Positions 22,547-35,519 are shown, counted from the first letter of the stretch. The stretch is 64,000 bases of DNA from Polytrichum commune (GCA_950295325.1 OX485806.1:14818001-14882000), one strand, 5' to 3'. Program-made: numbers and translations. Notes: generated by a model not told the origin, from the letters alone.

Positions 22547-25500
22547 CCAAAAAAATCCTCCAGTGCCTTAAACCATAGGTTTTGGGTCAAACACCTAAAA
22601 GTAGTAGCAAAATGTTGTCTAAATTAATTTTTTTTTCATGATTGACCTTTATTGTTGTGTTAAGTACTCAAATGTAGAAAACCAAGACGAGGTCTTTAAA
22701 ACTTATCATTAAAAGTAATACTCAAAAGCAAATGGCTAGATCTGGGTTTGAACGTATATTTCATGACCTTAACTATTTTGAACTTGATTTTCTTTTAGAA
22801 TAATTTTTCTTCATACTCCTCGAATTCATTATAAGCTTGAGGTCATCATCAAATAGTTTTATAGAAAACTATGAATTTAATGTAATTTTATCACATTTTA
22901 AACATAAATTTGACAATTACTTGTTCAATATCACCACTTGCACCATCCTTGAAAATATGTAAACTTTTTGTGAGATTTTTCTTGTTGACATAAATTGCTT
23001 GGTTTTGTAGATCAATATGTTTTAAAATGCTTATGATCTTTTTTTTCACAAAATTTCAAAGTTAGTACATTGTTTTGAACCACTTTCACTTAAACATGTG
23101 CAAGGATCAAGCGTTGTCCACTTTACTGTGCTTGCACCCATATACAACTCGATACACTACCGTATTATATGATGCACATTGGATTGACGCATCTCCAAAG
23201 GAGGGTTGTAGCATGCTCTTCATTCATGTTTGCTTCGTATTCGAATTTGGAGTTCACGATTTACATTGTCATAATGCATAGTGGTATGAAATGTATCCAA
23301 TTTATGCTAGTTGTATCTAGTGTATTAAAATAAGCATGTCGAAGATATCAAATGCATTGATTGAAACTTAAACAAGAGAAACTTGACATTGGTGTGTTTC
23401 CCCCTATAAGTATAGTTGAAGTGCGATCTTCATACCTAAGTTACGTAAACATACACTCTAAACTCTGTAACTTCACGCTTGTGGCAACCAAAGTGCACGT
23501 GATATTAAGGAGTTCTGTAGTGTTAACATGGATGTGTGATTAAAGAGGATTAGTGTAGCATGTGATATTATGGAATAACATAAAGTCAACATTCCAGTAA
23601 TAACAATAATTATAATGATAGAAACGTGAATCGTGCGAGCTTGTGATTTGAATTCTTTGGTGGTTTATTTTAATGTCAAAACCAATGAAATATGGGAGAT
23701 AAACGTGATGAAAAGGAGTGAGATTTAAACTAAGAACATTAATTTCCTAGGATTTGGGGATATAACAGAAGTGGTGACATTAAGGCAGTTTTTATTATGG
23801 AGTTTAGAGTTTGCTTTGCTCTCTCATAGGTGTTGACTACAGGCAACCAAATTTTTTATACTTAAGCTTATCTATCAAAGTTATTTTAGACATCAAACAA
23901 GCTAGACTTCCAACTGAAACATCCTATCAAGCACAATCTGATGCGATCATCGAATACAAGTAGACACTCAATGTCGACTTCTTGAACGACATGGGTTCAA
24001 AACACAATACCCATTCTAGACTCGATAGTCGACATAGTCGGGAGCACTGATCATACAACCATTTGATGAGCATGAGATCCTTCACTTTGACATTCAATTA
24101 GATATTCACATGAGCTCCGTAACGTACGAGGGAATCGGCCAGGGCCTCAATTTGGATTTGCTCGCCATCTCGTACTAATCACGTGTTTTCAAACCCCAGG
24201 AGATCGAAGCGAGCTTGTCAGAAACAGTAACCATTTGACACCCATCTACCCATAATATTATACTATAATCGGCTGCAGGAAAGGAGTCGGAAAGCATCAA
24301 ACAATGTCCCCGGGAGAATATTCCAAGCTGCCTTGTTATCGAACGAACACTGAATCCGTGTTTGTAAATGTGTGTGTTTCTGTGATTATATTGGTAGCCA
24401 AGGTATCTAGGGACATGCTAATAACTACACCAACAGTATAAAGCAGTACATCTTTGGCTGTGAGACTTGAAGTGAAGGCCATCATGCAGATCCACCCAAT
24501 TTGAGGTCACCTTGGAAGTAGAGTGCCGATTGTTTCAGCCATCCACGGCTTTGTGACGACATGGAGCTTTTCAAGTGCGTTGGGAATGCTGCAATAGCAG
24601 TACCAAATAGTAGGCCTAAGTTGTGGGGCACTTTGCTTATAAGTTTGTTGATTTTTTTGTTTTTATTGGTAGTGTTGAATAGTGTTCACTTGTAAGATCC
24701 TCGGCATAACATTAAGCAGTGTACCGCTCTCGTTCCATGGGTCCTCGAAACATGGCAGTGGGATGCTCAAGGAGACTTAGATTCGGACTGAACTCCAAGC
24801 ATGCGATTGTCATGTTTTGAGGGCCCACGTTGCTGAGTAATGGTAAAAGAATATGTGTCTAGCTTCCTTGCGTATTTTGACATGGCGAATCCCAGTCCAT
24901 GTCCCCAGATAGGTCTATATTCTTGAGATTGATAGGTACGAAGGTTACAAAAGTGGGCAACAAGTACATTAAATATCTAACGTAGTGTGGCATGAGAATC
25001 AATGTGCAACTATTTATTGTGGGCCACGTCATTTATTCACGTCTTTGAAATTGATGCATTGTCTTGTTACAATACACTAGTCCATTTTCTAGCATGTTGT
25101 TGGTACGTACGTATACATTTGTTTTTCTTTATAAACTTCTTTTATATAGGAGGGGGTTTAATTTCATAGGGACCACACACGTCCAACAAAGAGACTACCG
25201 CTTGGGTCTTCCTCAATGTAGGTAAACATTTAGTAGAAAACTTCTTCATCTCTATGCTTCAACAACTAGATAGGTGAAGGAATTGCCATTCTTATGCATA
25301 TGTAATGCGGATGAAGTTTCTTGTTTTAATATTCAACAAGAATGACCATATCTCCTAGTGGTTTTGGTGTTGCCATGGGCTTTATGCTCGTATATTCAAG
25401 TGAATGTTTGACCCGTAAAGGCCCAAGGCTTTTCTCAAATAGTGGGCACATAGTAACACACAATGTTGTTCATGCGCTATAAAATGAAGGTTGCAAGGCT

Positions 25501-26530
25501 TAAAAGAAAAAATGCTTTGAAGCAAAATTGTTGATGTTAATCTCAAGTTCAAATTCATATAGTTGTTGCTGCTTGAAATAACTTGGTCAATTTCATATAA
25601 GCAATTTACAGTTTCAAATTAATTAGTCTGTTTCTCACAAATCAAGATAACATAACTTTGGATTAAAATTATATGGGTGTTACGAGCACATGTAGGTTTG
25701 TGATTTAGCAAAACATGTGACTTGATGATGACTTTTTATGGATGATATGGCAGGGAACATTCGTTTGAATGCTTCTTCATAATTTACAAAAAAATCTTGA
25801 AGAAATTGTGGTGACATCTCTGTCGAGATAAGAAAGAACTTGCAAAGAATCTTCTCTATAAACAAAATTTTAATAGTCAAAATATGGTGGGAATATCATG
25901 GGCTCGATGAGACATTGACACTTATTCCGTCGCATCGGCCTTCGTGACGAGTCAACAGGGGCTACCTTGTCGTCCATTTTAAGAATGCCTCCAATGATGA
26001 TGCACAACATGCAGGGTCCACTGTTTTCTTGAATTGGTTCTCATGTCCTCTTGATGAACTTGATCAATGGAACTCATATAACTTATAGGGCTTCTCCGTA
26101 GGTTTAATTTCTGAGGATAAGTCTCGCAACAAGAGCTAACAACCCTCATGATCCAAGTGGCTGGCTTGCGGCCAACTGCAACTCAAACTCTGGACTGGAA
26201 TCATGCCAGGGAATACATCCATGCATGTCATGCGGTGGTTTGGGGAGGGGCCGCTTTCAGAGAAGCTAAAGAAACATGTGCATTTGGGCAAGACTGCCAA
26301 TCATGGTGGCGTCCAGAAAGCTTCAAATATATCAATCAATCAGTATTGGTGATGGTCGACCATATTTGCGCATGCAAGAATAAATCCTGGAGTTTATGCT
26401 TGCCAGTCAGTTCAAATATAGACAACTACAACTTGGAAAGCCGATCATGGCTCCACAGATTTTTCTTCGGACCATATTTTGATCATTGACTTGATAAGCA
26501 TCGCGCTTCAAATTCTATCAGACTCCAGAG
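22547..26530. other. No gene recognised
   Basis: AT-rich sequence without a recognisable exon set. The longest ATG-initiated frame is plus 26148-26489 (113 aa, Trp- and Cys-containing). It has no family resemblance and no splice partners, so I do not call it a gene. No clear tandem repeats. Confidence 0.4.
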
Positions 26531-26532
26531 CA

Positions 26533-26850
26533 TCACTACACTATACAGGATATTTAGTGTTTGATACACTCAATACGAACGTGTACACTACATATCAATA
26601 ACCCTATGAAAGTAAGTAACATCGAATGTAAACTCAAACGCTGAACATCAACTATGGTAATATGTGGAAGTTACATGTTTGCGTTTAGTGTTGGTAAGAA
26701 TATAAAGAAAAAAAGGATATAATAAGGGAGGTGGTAGTAGGGAAGGTAGCGGCGCATTTATGTCAAACACTAATTATCAAGAAATTGAAAATTAGTGTTG
26801 AGCAAGGTAGGATGATAAAAACACTAATAATAATCAAACACTAGAAGGTC
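26533..26850. mobile_element. Inverted-repeat element R5, first copy
   Basis: Shares long stretches with 28273-28652: AACCCTATGAAAGTAAGTA, ATGTGGAAGTTACAT, GGATATxATAAGGGAG and GAAATTGxAAATTAGTGTTG. The edges carry ACACTAAATAT / ATATTTAGTGT type inverted repeats. No ORF. Confidence 0.75.
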
Positions 26851-26989
26851 GATCACATAGAGGGTGGTGCACAGTTTCCAGCAGGCTTTAAGATACGTCA
26901 CCCTATCACAAACATTTTCATTTTCAAGTTTTAGATTAATGGGAGTTGAGATCCAAAAGCTATAAGAATTTAGCAGAATGAGAATTCTC

Positions 26990-27345
26990 TTTTGTTAAGT
27001 GATGACATATGCCACTAACTATTGAACTTAGAATGGGTAATTATGTTTTGAGCATATAGTCCGATTTACTTGTGACACATGTCTCTTTGGTGTCCGTTCT
27101 CAACTATGTAAGTGTAGCCACATAGCACTCCAATATGTAATTCAAGAAGAGTGGCCATAATGCAGTTCCTCTGCATACCCTAATCAGTGAGTCATTATAC
27201 ACTAATATGCGCAATTAAGTTGCCGCACGCTAGTTTATCGACACGCCATGATTCTGTCTTGAATGCTAACTACTACAGTAGAAACAAAATTGCGTGGGTA
27301 AAGAGGCAACCTATTCGTGAAGGCGATCTAATTGCACAGATACAG
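26990..27345. repeat. R2 copy followed by R6 copy
   Basis: 26990-27190 is an R2 copy (TATTGAACTTAGAATG, ATGTCTCTTTGGTGTCC). About 27210-27345 is R6, whose ends read GCGCAATTAAGTTGCCGCAC and GGCAACCTATTCG...CTAATTGCAC as inverted repeats. Other R6 copies are at about 34593-34790 and 45455-45680. Confidence 0.6.
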
Positions 27346-28272
27346 ATTCAGCGCAAGTAGAAACCAAACATCACCCACTTCGTCCACTCTGAACATAAAA
27401 CAGAAGGTCCGGTATATTTGGGTGGCTGGGCGCCAAAAAACAACATGGCAAATGAACACGAAGACATTAATTTACATTGGAAGTTGAGCTCTGAAACAGT
27501 GGAAAGGAAATGTTGCCAAAAGGGGTGCTAAAAAGGGTACCGATCGGCATTTCCATCTGAGACGCCGTAGTACAAGGCTAGTGGGCCATTCTTTTGTTGT
27601 TCTTCGCAAACCCTGAAATTGTTCACGACTTTCACTAGAATCGGGCCGTGCACCCCACATCACATGACTGCCCTAACTTGTGGCCACCAACCCGGACTTT
27701 CACTGGCCTTCATCCCAATGCAAAATGCTCCAGGCCCCTCCTCTTTTTGTTCGTTATTCAAACAGGAATTCCTGGTCTCCGAATCTAAATTTCGCAATAT
27801 TGGACACAAGCAGCTATGGTCCATGTCCTTTACCATTTAACCTGTGATTTACCTGGAGTTGAATGGCAGGGTGGAATGTATAAGCAAAACCGACACTACA
27901 CCTAAAAGCAACACTGCAACCACAATCATGGTACGTGGTGTTAGTTTTAGGTTCCGTGTTGGTTTTGGGTGTCCCTACCATAGTTTGCAATATTGCCCTG
28001 AAGTTGTAAACGAAAGTCCACTTATTGCAAGGTTAGTAAGGCGGTAAATCCTCATGTATCAAGGCGATTCCTAAACATGATAGGGTCAGTGGGATTAATG
28101 TCACATCCTACATACATTTGGGGTAGGGCCAGTGACTTTGACGGAACATTTGACAGGTTTGTGATAGGTGTAAAACGCAACAATTCTCCAAGATTTTACA
28201 ATCCCAGGACGAGTCAATTTTGAATTGCACTTGAATATGGATCATAATGCACTTCACCCTTCGAAGGGATGT
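27346..28272. other. No gene recognised
   Basis: Short frames on both strands at 27472-28047 are open but mutually overlapping and unlike known families. No splice structure found. Confidence 0.35.
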
Positions 28273-28652
28273 ACTACACTAAATATGGTATTTAGTGTTA
28301 CTTACTATTTGGAATTACACAATGCTTTCTCTATCTAAGATATTTAGTGTTTGATACACTAAATACGAACGCATACACTAAATATCGATAACCCTATGAA
28401 AGTAAGTAGTATTAAATGTAAACTCAAACACTAAATATCAACTATGATAATATGTGGAAGTTACATATCTGAATTTAGTGTTAGTAAGGATATGGAAAAA
28501 AAAGGATATGATAAGGGAGATGACAATAGGGAAGTTAGCAACACATTCATGTCTAACACTACTTGTCAAGGAATTGGAAATTAGTGTTGAACTGGGTAGG
28601 GTGGTAACAACCCTAAATATACTCAAACACTAAATATCATATTTCGTGTACA
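28273..28652. mobile_element. Inverted-repeat element R5, second copy
   Basis: Begins ACACTAAATATGGTATTTAG and ends CACTAAATATCATATTTCGT. The interior matches 26533-26850 throughout. Related palindromes occur at 58480-58500. Confidence 0.8.
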
Positions 28653-28707
28653 TGTTCCTGTTCATGGTGGTTCCTTCCTTGTGCTCATTCTTATTCCGTG
28701 CTTCTTA

Positions 28708-29081
28708 GAGCATCTCCACCCTGTCGCGTTAAAGGGACTTGGCAAGCCCTTTAACGCGGCCTTGGAGAAAAACATGCCCCACCCCTCCCCAACACCGAGG
28801 CCTTGATTGCCAGGGCTCTTCAAACTTCCGGCTCCACTCACTATCCTCGCGGGTGAGCGTTGCTCTTGCTGCGCCCACATTCCGGGGCCTCATCCACTTG
28901 CGATTCAGTGAATCGTGCCACTTTTGGGAATCAGGGAATATTCCTGACAATTTTTCGGCTTGAAGAGCCAGTATGCAAGTAACAGTGGGGGAGTGCCACC
29001 CTAAAAAAATTTAGTGCATGCTTGGAACCCTTCAAAGTGCATTTCGAGAGCCTGCCTTTCTGCCCAAGGGTGGAGATGCTC
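28708..29081. mobile_element. PIF/Harbinger-like (Tourist-type) element, 374 bp, TTA target duplication
   Basis: Perfect 15-bp terminal inverted repeats GAGCATCTCCACCCT and its complement, flanked by TTA on each side (28705-28707 and 29082-29084). This TIR and a TTA 3-mer are classic for plant Tourist-like elements. The interior is GC-rich (ribosomal-like GGGGCC stretches) and has no transposase. Confidence 0.88.
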
Positions 29082-29084
29082 TTA

Positions 29085-30277
29085 CTTCCGTAGTCCTAAC
29101 CGCATGCACGAGGCCTTTTTCTTCTTCTTCCTCCTCCTCCTCTCGGCTCGTGAGGAAATATCTGGAGATGATAATGGAGCCGTGTGATATTTTGATGAGA
29201 AAGTTGAAGAAAAGGGGCAGGCTCATCAAATGGTCCTACCAGCTCCAGGGCAGCCAAGGGCCAATACAGTGTGTGTCTCCCCGGAGGAGGGGAGGAGACT
29301 CGGCCTCCAGGAGGATTTCCAAGTCTGGACCCCAGCCTAGCTAGAAAGTAGCCACCTTAAAGCAGTTGCATCATAATATATATATGCGAAGATAACTCCG
29401 ACATGATCAATATTATTAGTCGACATTAGTTGGAGAATCTCATGCGATGCTCTTATCACCAAGCCTACCAAATTCATGGAAATTGGGCTACAACAACATC
29501 ATTTGCTTAATATATATACACATGGCAGACAGTGAACTTCCTGATAGTGAACGAGTGGTTGTGCGTAAGTTACCATGTCGCATGGGTTTCTCATGTCCCG
29601 ATCACACCAAACTCTCCGTCAACAAACCGGAGGAGATGTCGACAAACCGGAGATGTTGACGGATGGTGTCTGAACTGGCCGGTGTTATCAACCTCTCAAC
29701 GAGTTAGAGAATTGGTGCTCATAACCGATCACTTAAGAAGAGATTTTGTGCCAAATTTGGAGAAGTATAAAGCGGTTTTCGTGTAGGAAGATAGAAATCA
29801 AGAGGATTGTAAATATTTTTGGTAACTTTTATTCCTTGAATTGAAATTATTATGAATCTTCCAAGGCAAAAATTGGTTTGCGCATATTACTAATGTCTAG
29901 AGTATGTCAAAACCGCTCATTTTAACTGTTCATTCTTCCTCATTTTAGCAGTCAAAACTAGGACATGTGTCATGGCACTATTGGTTCCGGCCCAATCAAA
30001 ATTTAGTCCCAACGTGATCGAACTTTCAATCCCAGCCTTATCGAAATTGCGTTACCTTGTAGATTGTTGATGGGATCTGGATTGAGGATAGGCACCTCTA
30101 CTATATTACCTAGATTTTATCACCTTGTGTCCCAATATCTAAGACGTATGGCAAATGTTCTAGTATCATCTACACAAATCCTAGATACTATATAGCGCCG
30201 ATGAACTTTACTAGAGGACCATTATATGGAGTGCTCTTAATATGGAAAGGGGCTAACTTATTTATAAACACATGACA
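29085..30277. other. Gene-free stretch; small open frame at 29168-29344
   Basis: After a CTT/CCT pyrimidine run (29119-29140) there is an ATG-initiated 58-codon frame (29168-29344, plus; basic, Arg-rich end). It has no recognised domain. An exon of an unseen gene is possible, but I found no partner. Confidence 0.3.
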
Positions 30278-30500
30278 CAATGAACGGGGAGAACTGACCA
30301 CTAGTTACAGATGAACCAGTTGAGTTTTAAGGAATAACTGTCTGAAGTTCAAGACCTTAGAAAAATTACCTATCATTTGAGAAGAATCTATAAAATATAC
30401 CTCAAATTAGTAAAGAAGAACTGAACAGAACATGTAACCATCTGGGCTTGGACACACCAGGTTTAAAACCGATCATGCCCAAAAATCTCCCTGAACACTG
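30278..30500. mobile_element. R1 hAT-like element, inverted, 223 bp, perfect 8-bp duplication
   Basis: Ends CAATGAACGGGGAG and (complement of right end) CAGTGTTCAGGGAG. It is flanked by identical ACATGACA at 30270-30277 and 30501-30508. Orientation opposite to the 2091 copy. Confidence 0.9.
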
Positions 30501-30550
30501 ACATGACACTTTCTATAAGTGAAAGAGTTGTATGTGACAGGTGAGAGGCA

Positions 30551-30925
30551 CAGAGTCCGGGAAGATTTTGGGCAAAATCCATCCAAATCCAAAGTATTTC
30601 CAAGACATCCAACTGGTTACATGCTGATATCTTTTGGTTTTCCTTTATTAATGTTAAAAGGCAGATTCTTCTAAAATGGTCTGTGATTTGACTACAATCT
30701 TGAACTTTGAACAGATTGTTTCAAGGAGGGTCCTCTTGTGACTAGCAGTTAGAACTCTCACTTTCTAGTTTCCAAGTCCAACCGGTGATATGTTTTCCTA
30801 TATCCATTTAAGTTACATTGTACAGATTTCTATAAAATGATTGGTGCTTTGCCTAAAGTCTTGAAGTTGAACCAGTCACTCAAACTCAACCAACCCATCT
30901 CTAACTAGCGGTCAAATCTCCCCGT
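30551..30925. repeat. Two fused, degenerate R1 copies
   Basis: 30551 begins CAGAGTCCGGGAAG and runs to about 30755. A second partial R1 body follows to about 30925 (CCAAGTCCAACCGGTGATATG through CAAATCTCCCCG). Clean target duplications are not visible. Confidence 0.65.
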
Positions 30926-32028
30926 TCGTAGCTTTCACCACAGAGGCTCTAAAGTTTATCACATCCATTCTAATATCTCAATATCTAGGATCTATGTAGA
31001 TGCGCCAGTTTCATCAGTGGTGCCATCTATAACCGCCCTTAGAGAATCCCGATCAGAATACACAAACGACAATCACAATTTATAGTATTATATGTGATTG
31101 GGTTGGTTGCCAACTTGGGTAGGACTGTTCATCATGAGTCAAAGTCCACCAATACTAAGCATGCACCTGCATAATGAGAGCTTAATCAATAATAAGCAAC
31201 CACCTAATTTTTGACATAGGATATCTAAGTAGTGTAAAATAATATATATGCAATCAAATAAGTCCCTTGGAGGGCTGGGGGAGGCACGTCATATATGTCA
31301 TTTATGGAGGGGGTTTGCTCCCCTTGTACCTACAATGGTACAACTTTCTGACAAGCCAACCATTGGTGGGTCTCATTTTCTAGTGGTACGGGTATCTAAA
31401 TAGTCGGGATAGCACTTGCTGATAAGTCCCTTGCGGCATCTTGTGGGGATGCTCTTAGCAATACTCGTAGAGGTGATGAACTTCATGGCTCTTTTTGTGT
31501 CTAGATAAAGTGGAGTAAGTTAGTACCTGCCAAAATGGAAATGAGCTACACCAATGACAAGTATTTGAGAATGTAATTTTTACCAAGATAAGTCATTTTA
31601 TATTCGTTAATGTCCGAAAAACCCATTGCACTTTTGTCACCTAGTAAAAATTGAATCCCTAGTAAGACGTTATTACAATGTGTAACTCTAAGTAGTAAAC
31701 ACACACTCATGATTGGGATAATCGGTGTAGGGCCTCCGGTCATGGGCTTCTCATAGGATTTGGACAACCCATACACTCGTTCCTTGTTGGATGCCTAAAC
31801 CCTTGCCTCCAAGGAATCAATGTACGAGTTGGTTCGCCCCAACCCTTCTCACAAGGGAAGTTGATGTAAGTTCAACTTCTCTTTCTCAATGTCTGAAATT
31901 ATGGAAGGCCTACATGCTTTCACTAGTGTTGCCATCTATTATTAACCAATCCTAGATTTGGAGAGAGGTGATGAATTGCAAGGCCCTTGTGGAGTCTGCA
32001 ACTACGAATGGGAGACCCAACCAGTAGT

Positions 32029-32490
32029 TACATATGGGCCGGTTGCTTTTCAGAAATAACCAGTTCAAGTTCTAGATTTCAGGCAAATCGCTGGTAGACA
32101 AGGCTAGAAACCCACCTTTTTTTGAGCTTGGCCTCCACCAACATTATCAAGGTGAAAAAGGGTCTAGTAAAAATATGATTCCGTATATTTGTGCTTGATT
32201 CATCTCAAGTAGGGTTCTCTAGCTGACTAATACAAGATCTCTGATGCTAATTTCGGGGTCAAACACTTTGGAAAGAAGACAATCACACGTTACAATACAG
32301 TTGACTGCATGTTCAACTCGGTTAATGATGATGGGGCCCAACTCAAAGAATGGTCCTGGTTATTGGCGATCAGTTTTTATATATAATATACCTGAAATGA
32401 ATAAAGGAAAACCGAAATATATCAACATGTAACTGGTTGGGCTCGGAAACACTTGGTCTCAACCAATTTTGCCCAAAGTCTTCTTTATGC
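32029..32490. mobile_element. R1 element, inverted, split by about 280 bp
   Basis: 32029-32103 (CAGTAGTTACATATG through TTTCAGGCAAATC) and about 32386-32490 (GAATAAAGGAAAACCG through TTTTGCCCAAAGTCTTC) match the two halves of the inverted R1 body. The middle is foreign. Confidence 0.6.
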
Positions 32491-32837
32491 AGGAAAATTG
32501 TAGTAGACTTGGTTCCCAAGTTATGGACAAAAATACGGGCAGAATCATCGTGTGGACCTCGTTGAGTGAGTAGTTTCACTAGTACTTGCATGCCGCTGTG
32601 GGGATAGGAATTAGAAACGATGAAATCCATGAGAGCATATGCTGATGCCTCCTGCCTGATTCAATCTGAACCAGTCTCAACATGTCCGGAGGCCCAAGTC
32701 ACACAAATGCAGTGCATTATTCTAGACCTAGAAGCCTTACTTACCGATTCAGCTCATCGCCACCGTTATGACGCTATCGTGACCAAATTGGAATGTCAAA
32801 CTGTCAAATTCTAAGTACTGCGCTGATTATCCCAATT

Positions 32838-33020
32838 AGTGTGTCTTACTATTTGAAGTTACGCAATGCTATAACTATTTATTGTGAATGTAGCATTTAC
32901 CAAGCAACGTCATTTATGTTTCTATAAGGTGTGAACAACTTAACGTAAACTTCTGAATATGACATTATTGCACTGTGTAACTTTGTTTTAGTAACGCACA
33001 CTAATTGAATAATTTGTGTA
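32838..33020. mobile_element. Short inverted-repeat element R8
   Basis: Left AATTAGTGTGTCTTAC...GAAGTTACGCAATGCTATAA pairs with right TGCACTGTGTAACTTTG...CACACTAATTG. A similar element is at about 39070-39245. No ORF. Confidence 0.65.
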
Positions 33021-33768
33021 GTTCAATCACATCATTCAATATGTGGATACATGAACAACGAGGAGTTTGCAATTTCTATTGTAGTTAGTTGTATAATATG
33101 TCTAGATAGTTATATTATGTAAGAAAAAAATATAAAATGTGACTCTCTCTCCTCCAATGACCTCATTTTGTTACAATTATAAAAATCTCTTGGATGAGGG
33201 AGTGTGGGTCACAAGTGCACAAGGGCCCTGGAGGTCATCACCTTTGTCTAGTATCTAGGAATAGGGTAGATGGGACCACTTGTGAAAGTGGTGCATCTAC
33301 TAGAATTCTAGATTTTAGGACAGAGGTGATGAACTTCAAAGCCCCTCTGACTTGCACTCCCTCACCCAGGGAATTTCAAAATTGTAGCAAGATGACGTCA
33401 TTTAGAGGAGAGAGAGAGATAGCAACATTTTATAAATTTTTACTTATCTCATATTACTATCTGGACCTAGTATTATACATGTTACCGTAATAAAAATTGT
33501 AGATTGATATTGCTTCGAGAATCCTCAGAAGCAGCTCACCGATGCATCCCTAGAAAATATGGATCTAGAACACACTTTCCATTCGACGAGATGATCATTT
33601 GCACACGACCCGATTGACAAAAGTCAAGTGCTAACTATGACCATTGTGGATTGTGCTTGAGTACTCTTCTCAGTCAGGTCGGGTTGTGTGATATTACATG
33701 ATATTATGGGAAGTGCATTCTAGAACCATACTTTCTGGTCGGGAAAAATTCTCTAGATTCTGTCATGG

Positions 33769-34221
33769 TCATTTCATCAGGGGTTTAGGTAATGCATTTT
33801 TGGCCTTAGGTAAGTCAAGAAAATTCAGGGCCCCAGGTTTGCCGAGGTTAATTCCAATCTCCAGCTCTAGCATGTTTGGGCCTGAGATTAGACTTCCTAT
33901 GTACAGTATTAGACTGTGGTGAAGGTTAGCCTCCAATTTACATGCTGCCACTCCTTTTGGAGCTTTTTCCAAAGACTTTGATACCCTCCATGATCTAAGC
34001 TTACCCACCCTTACGTGACGTGTGGGAATGACCCTCACTTTCTTTCTTGTCAGATTAAAAAAAGTTATGGTGAGGCCCTTGGTTTCCAGAATCAAGGCGT
34101 CGGTTAGTGCCAGTCCCTGTTTGGCATCACTTGATTGCGGTTTCACAGAAACGTACTGAACTCTTGATTTGCAGCAGCCAGTGGGGGTTCCCTTGACTAC
34201 ATGTAATACCCAAATCTTCAT
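33769..34221 (-). CDS. Uncharacterised ORF, 150 aa
   Basis: A true ATG at 34221 opens a 150-codon frame, long for this AT-rich surrounding, ending in TGA. The product is basic and hydrophilic in its first two thirds (TRKKVRVIPTRHVRVGKLRS at about 58-77), then has a mildly hydrophobic patch (LILYIGSLISGPNM). There is no signal peptide or family I recognise. The flanks are repeats, with no obvious promoter or introns. It could be a lineage-specific small gene, a transposon remnant or a chance frame. Confidence 0.3.
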   Translation of the reverse strand: MKIWVLHVVKGTPTGCCKSRVQYVSVKPQSSDAKQGLALTDALILETKGLTITFFNLTRKKVRVIPTRHVRVGKLRSWRVSKSLEKAPKGVAACKLEANLHHSLILYIGSLISGPNMLELEIGINLGKPGALNFLDLPKAKNALPKPLMK

Positions 34222-34592
34222 AGATCACAATTTTATATGTAGAATAAATATTTATATATAAGTAGTGAAATTGAATATACTCACTGGTGACATGAGTTGA
34301 CAAGATTGAGAGCTAACTTGTCTTCCCAAGAACGACCAAGATGAGGTACAAAGGCATGCATCGCGAGGGCCCTGAAGTTCCACACTCCTACCCAGTATCT
34401 AGGGACAGTGTACATGGTGACACTTGAACATCTAGCATTTTTACTAGATATTGGGACAGAGATGATAGATGAGTTCAAGGCCCTTGACATGCGTGCAGGC
34501 TGGATGACACTACTAGCTAGCCAGCTTGCTCATAACAAATTCAGTGTTCAGAAAGTCAGAGTAAAGTAAATCGAAGATCTCTATGTATACTG

Positions 34593-34790
34593 AAAATGTG
34601 CAAATAGGTTGCCCCACCCCAATGTATGGACATTCCACACTACTTTGAATGTGTATTATCACAGCAACAAAACGCTTTTATTTATTTAAATTTTTTAAAG
34701 ATTTTTTTTACTGTGGTTGCTGTACGGATGAATAAACTAAGTTATAAATTTTTGTGATTTGGTTCGGACCCAAGGCGATTTACATGGGGG
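34593..34790. repeat. R6 repeat copy
   Basis: Matches 45455-45680: AGGTTGCCCCAC, ACATTCCACACT, TTTTTGTGATTTGGTT and ACCCAAGG. Confidence 0.6.
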
Positions 34791-35439
34791 GCTGAAGTAG
34801 TTCATCACTTCTATCTGTCCCAATATCTAAGAACTAGATGGATGTGCGGTTGGTACCATTAACCAAATTCTTAGATGTTGGGAACTCACTTCAGCCTGGC
34901 CCAGCTTGTGTTGCAGCAATATTAGAATCTCAATAGCTGTGCTTCTGAAATATTATATAAGGGATTAATGGGTAGCAATTCAGATCCTGGCCAGGTCCAG
35001 TGACTCACAGAATCAATATCTAGGAACTGGTAGATGTACCAGTTTCACCAAAGATACCATCTTACACACGTCCTAGATACTAGACGGACTTGGTGATTGT
35101 CATGATCTGTAAACTGTAGCTGTGAATCCTATTGTAATGCAACTACACCTACTACGTACAGATGGGCCGCCCGGGGCATAGATAATTAATTGGCATAAGT
35201 TGGGGGAAACTTGAACATTTCTATTATTGATGGATCGGCCCCTCAGCTTCATTGATTTCAGCATTAACTCCCGGGAACTTAGAACTGTGCCAGTTTTCCT
35301 GCATTTTGAATTTATTTTGTGCCTAATTAAAATTTTTCACTGCCATCTGGACGACAATACTCTCAGCATTACCTTGGCTTGTTTTAGCTGGTCTGCTGGA
35401 ACTTGGAGCAATTGCCAAGAGGTCGCAATGCGAGGCAGT

Positions 35440-35519
35440 TAAGGTAGAGGGTGCTTAAACCGAGGCGTTTATAGGTGTTGGTTTTGGATGGGGTGTTGGT
35501 TTAAGCACCCTCTACCTTA
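35440..35519. mobile_element. 80-bp miniature inverted-repeat element R7
   Basis: TAAGGTAGAGGGTGCTTAAA at the left and the exact complement at the right, 22 bp in all, with a 36-bp centre. Same ends as the elements at 10360-11146 and 47256. Essentially only termini remain. Confidence 0.85.

Larger units (their letters stand above)
30950..33768. repeat. Gene-free stretch dominated by R4 hairpin repeats
   Basis: R4 is a short inverted repeat centred on CCAATATCTAGGA ... GGTAGATG(T/G)ACC, often flanked by GAGGTGATGAACTTCA. Copies are seen at about 30955-31035, 33225-33370 and, beyond this region, 34340-34490, 34790-34900, 35010-35110, 37030-37140 and 37490-37700. A related piece is at 29990-30240. 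No gene recognised. Confidence 0.55.

Noticed and set aside
26148-26489. 113-codon ORF as a gene
   Set aside because: No family resemblance, no splice partners and no promoter signal; length is possible by chance in 64 kb.
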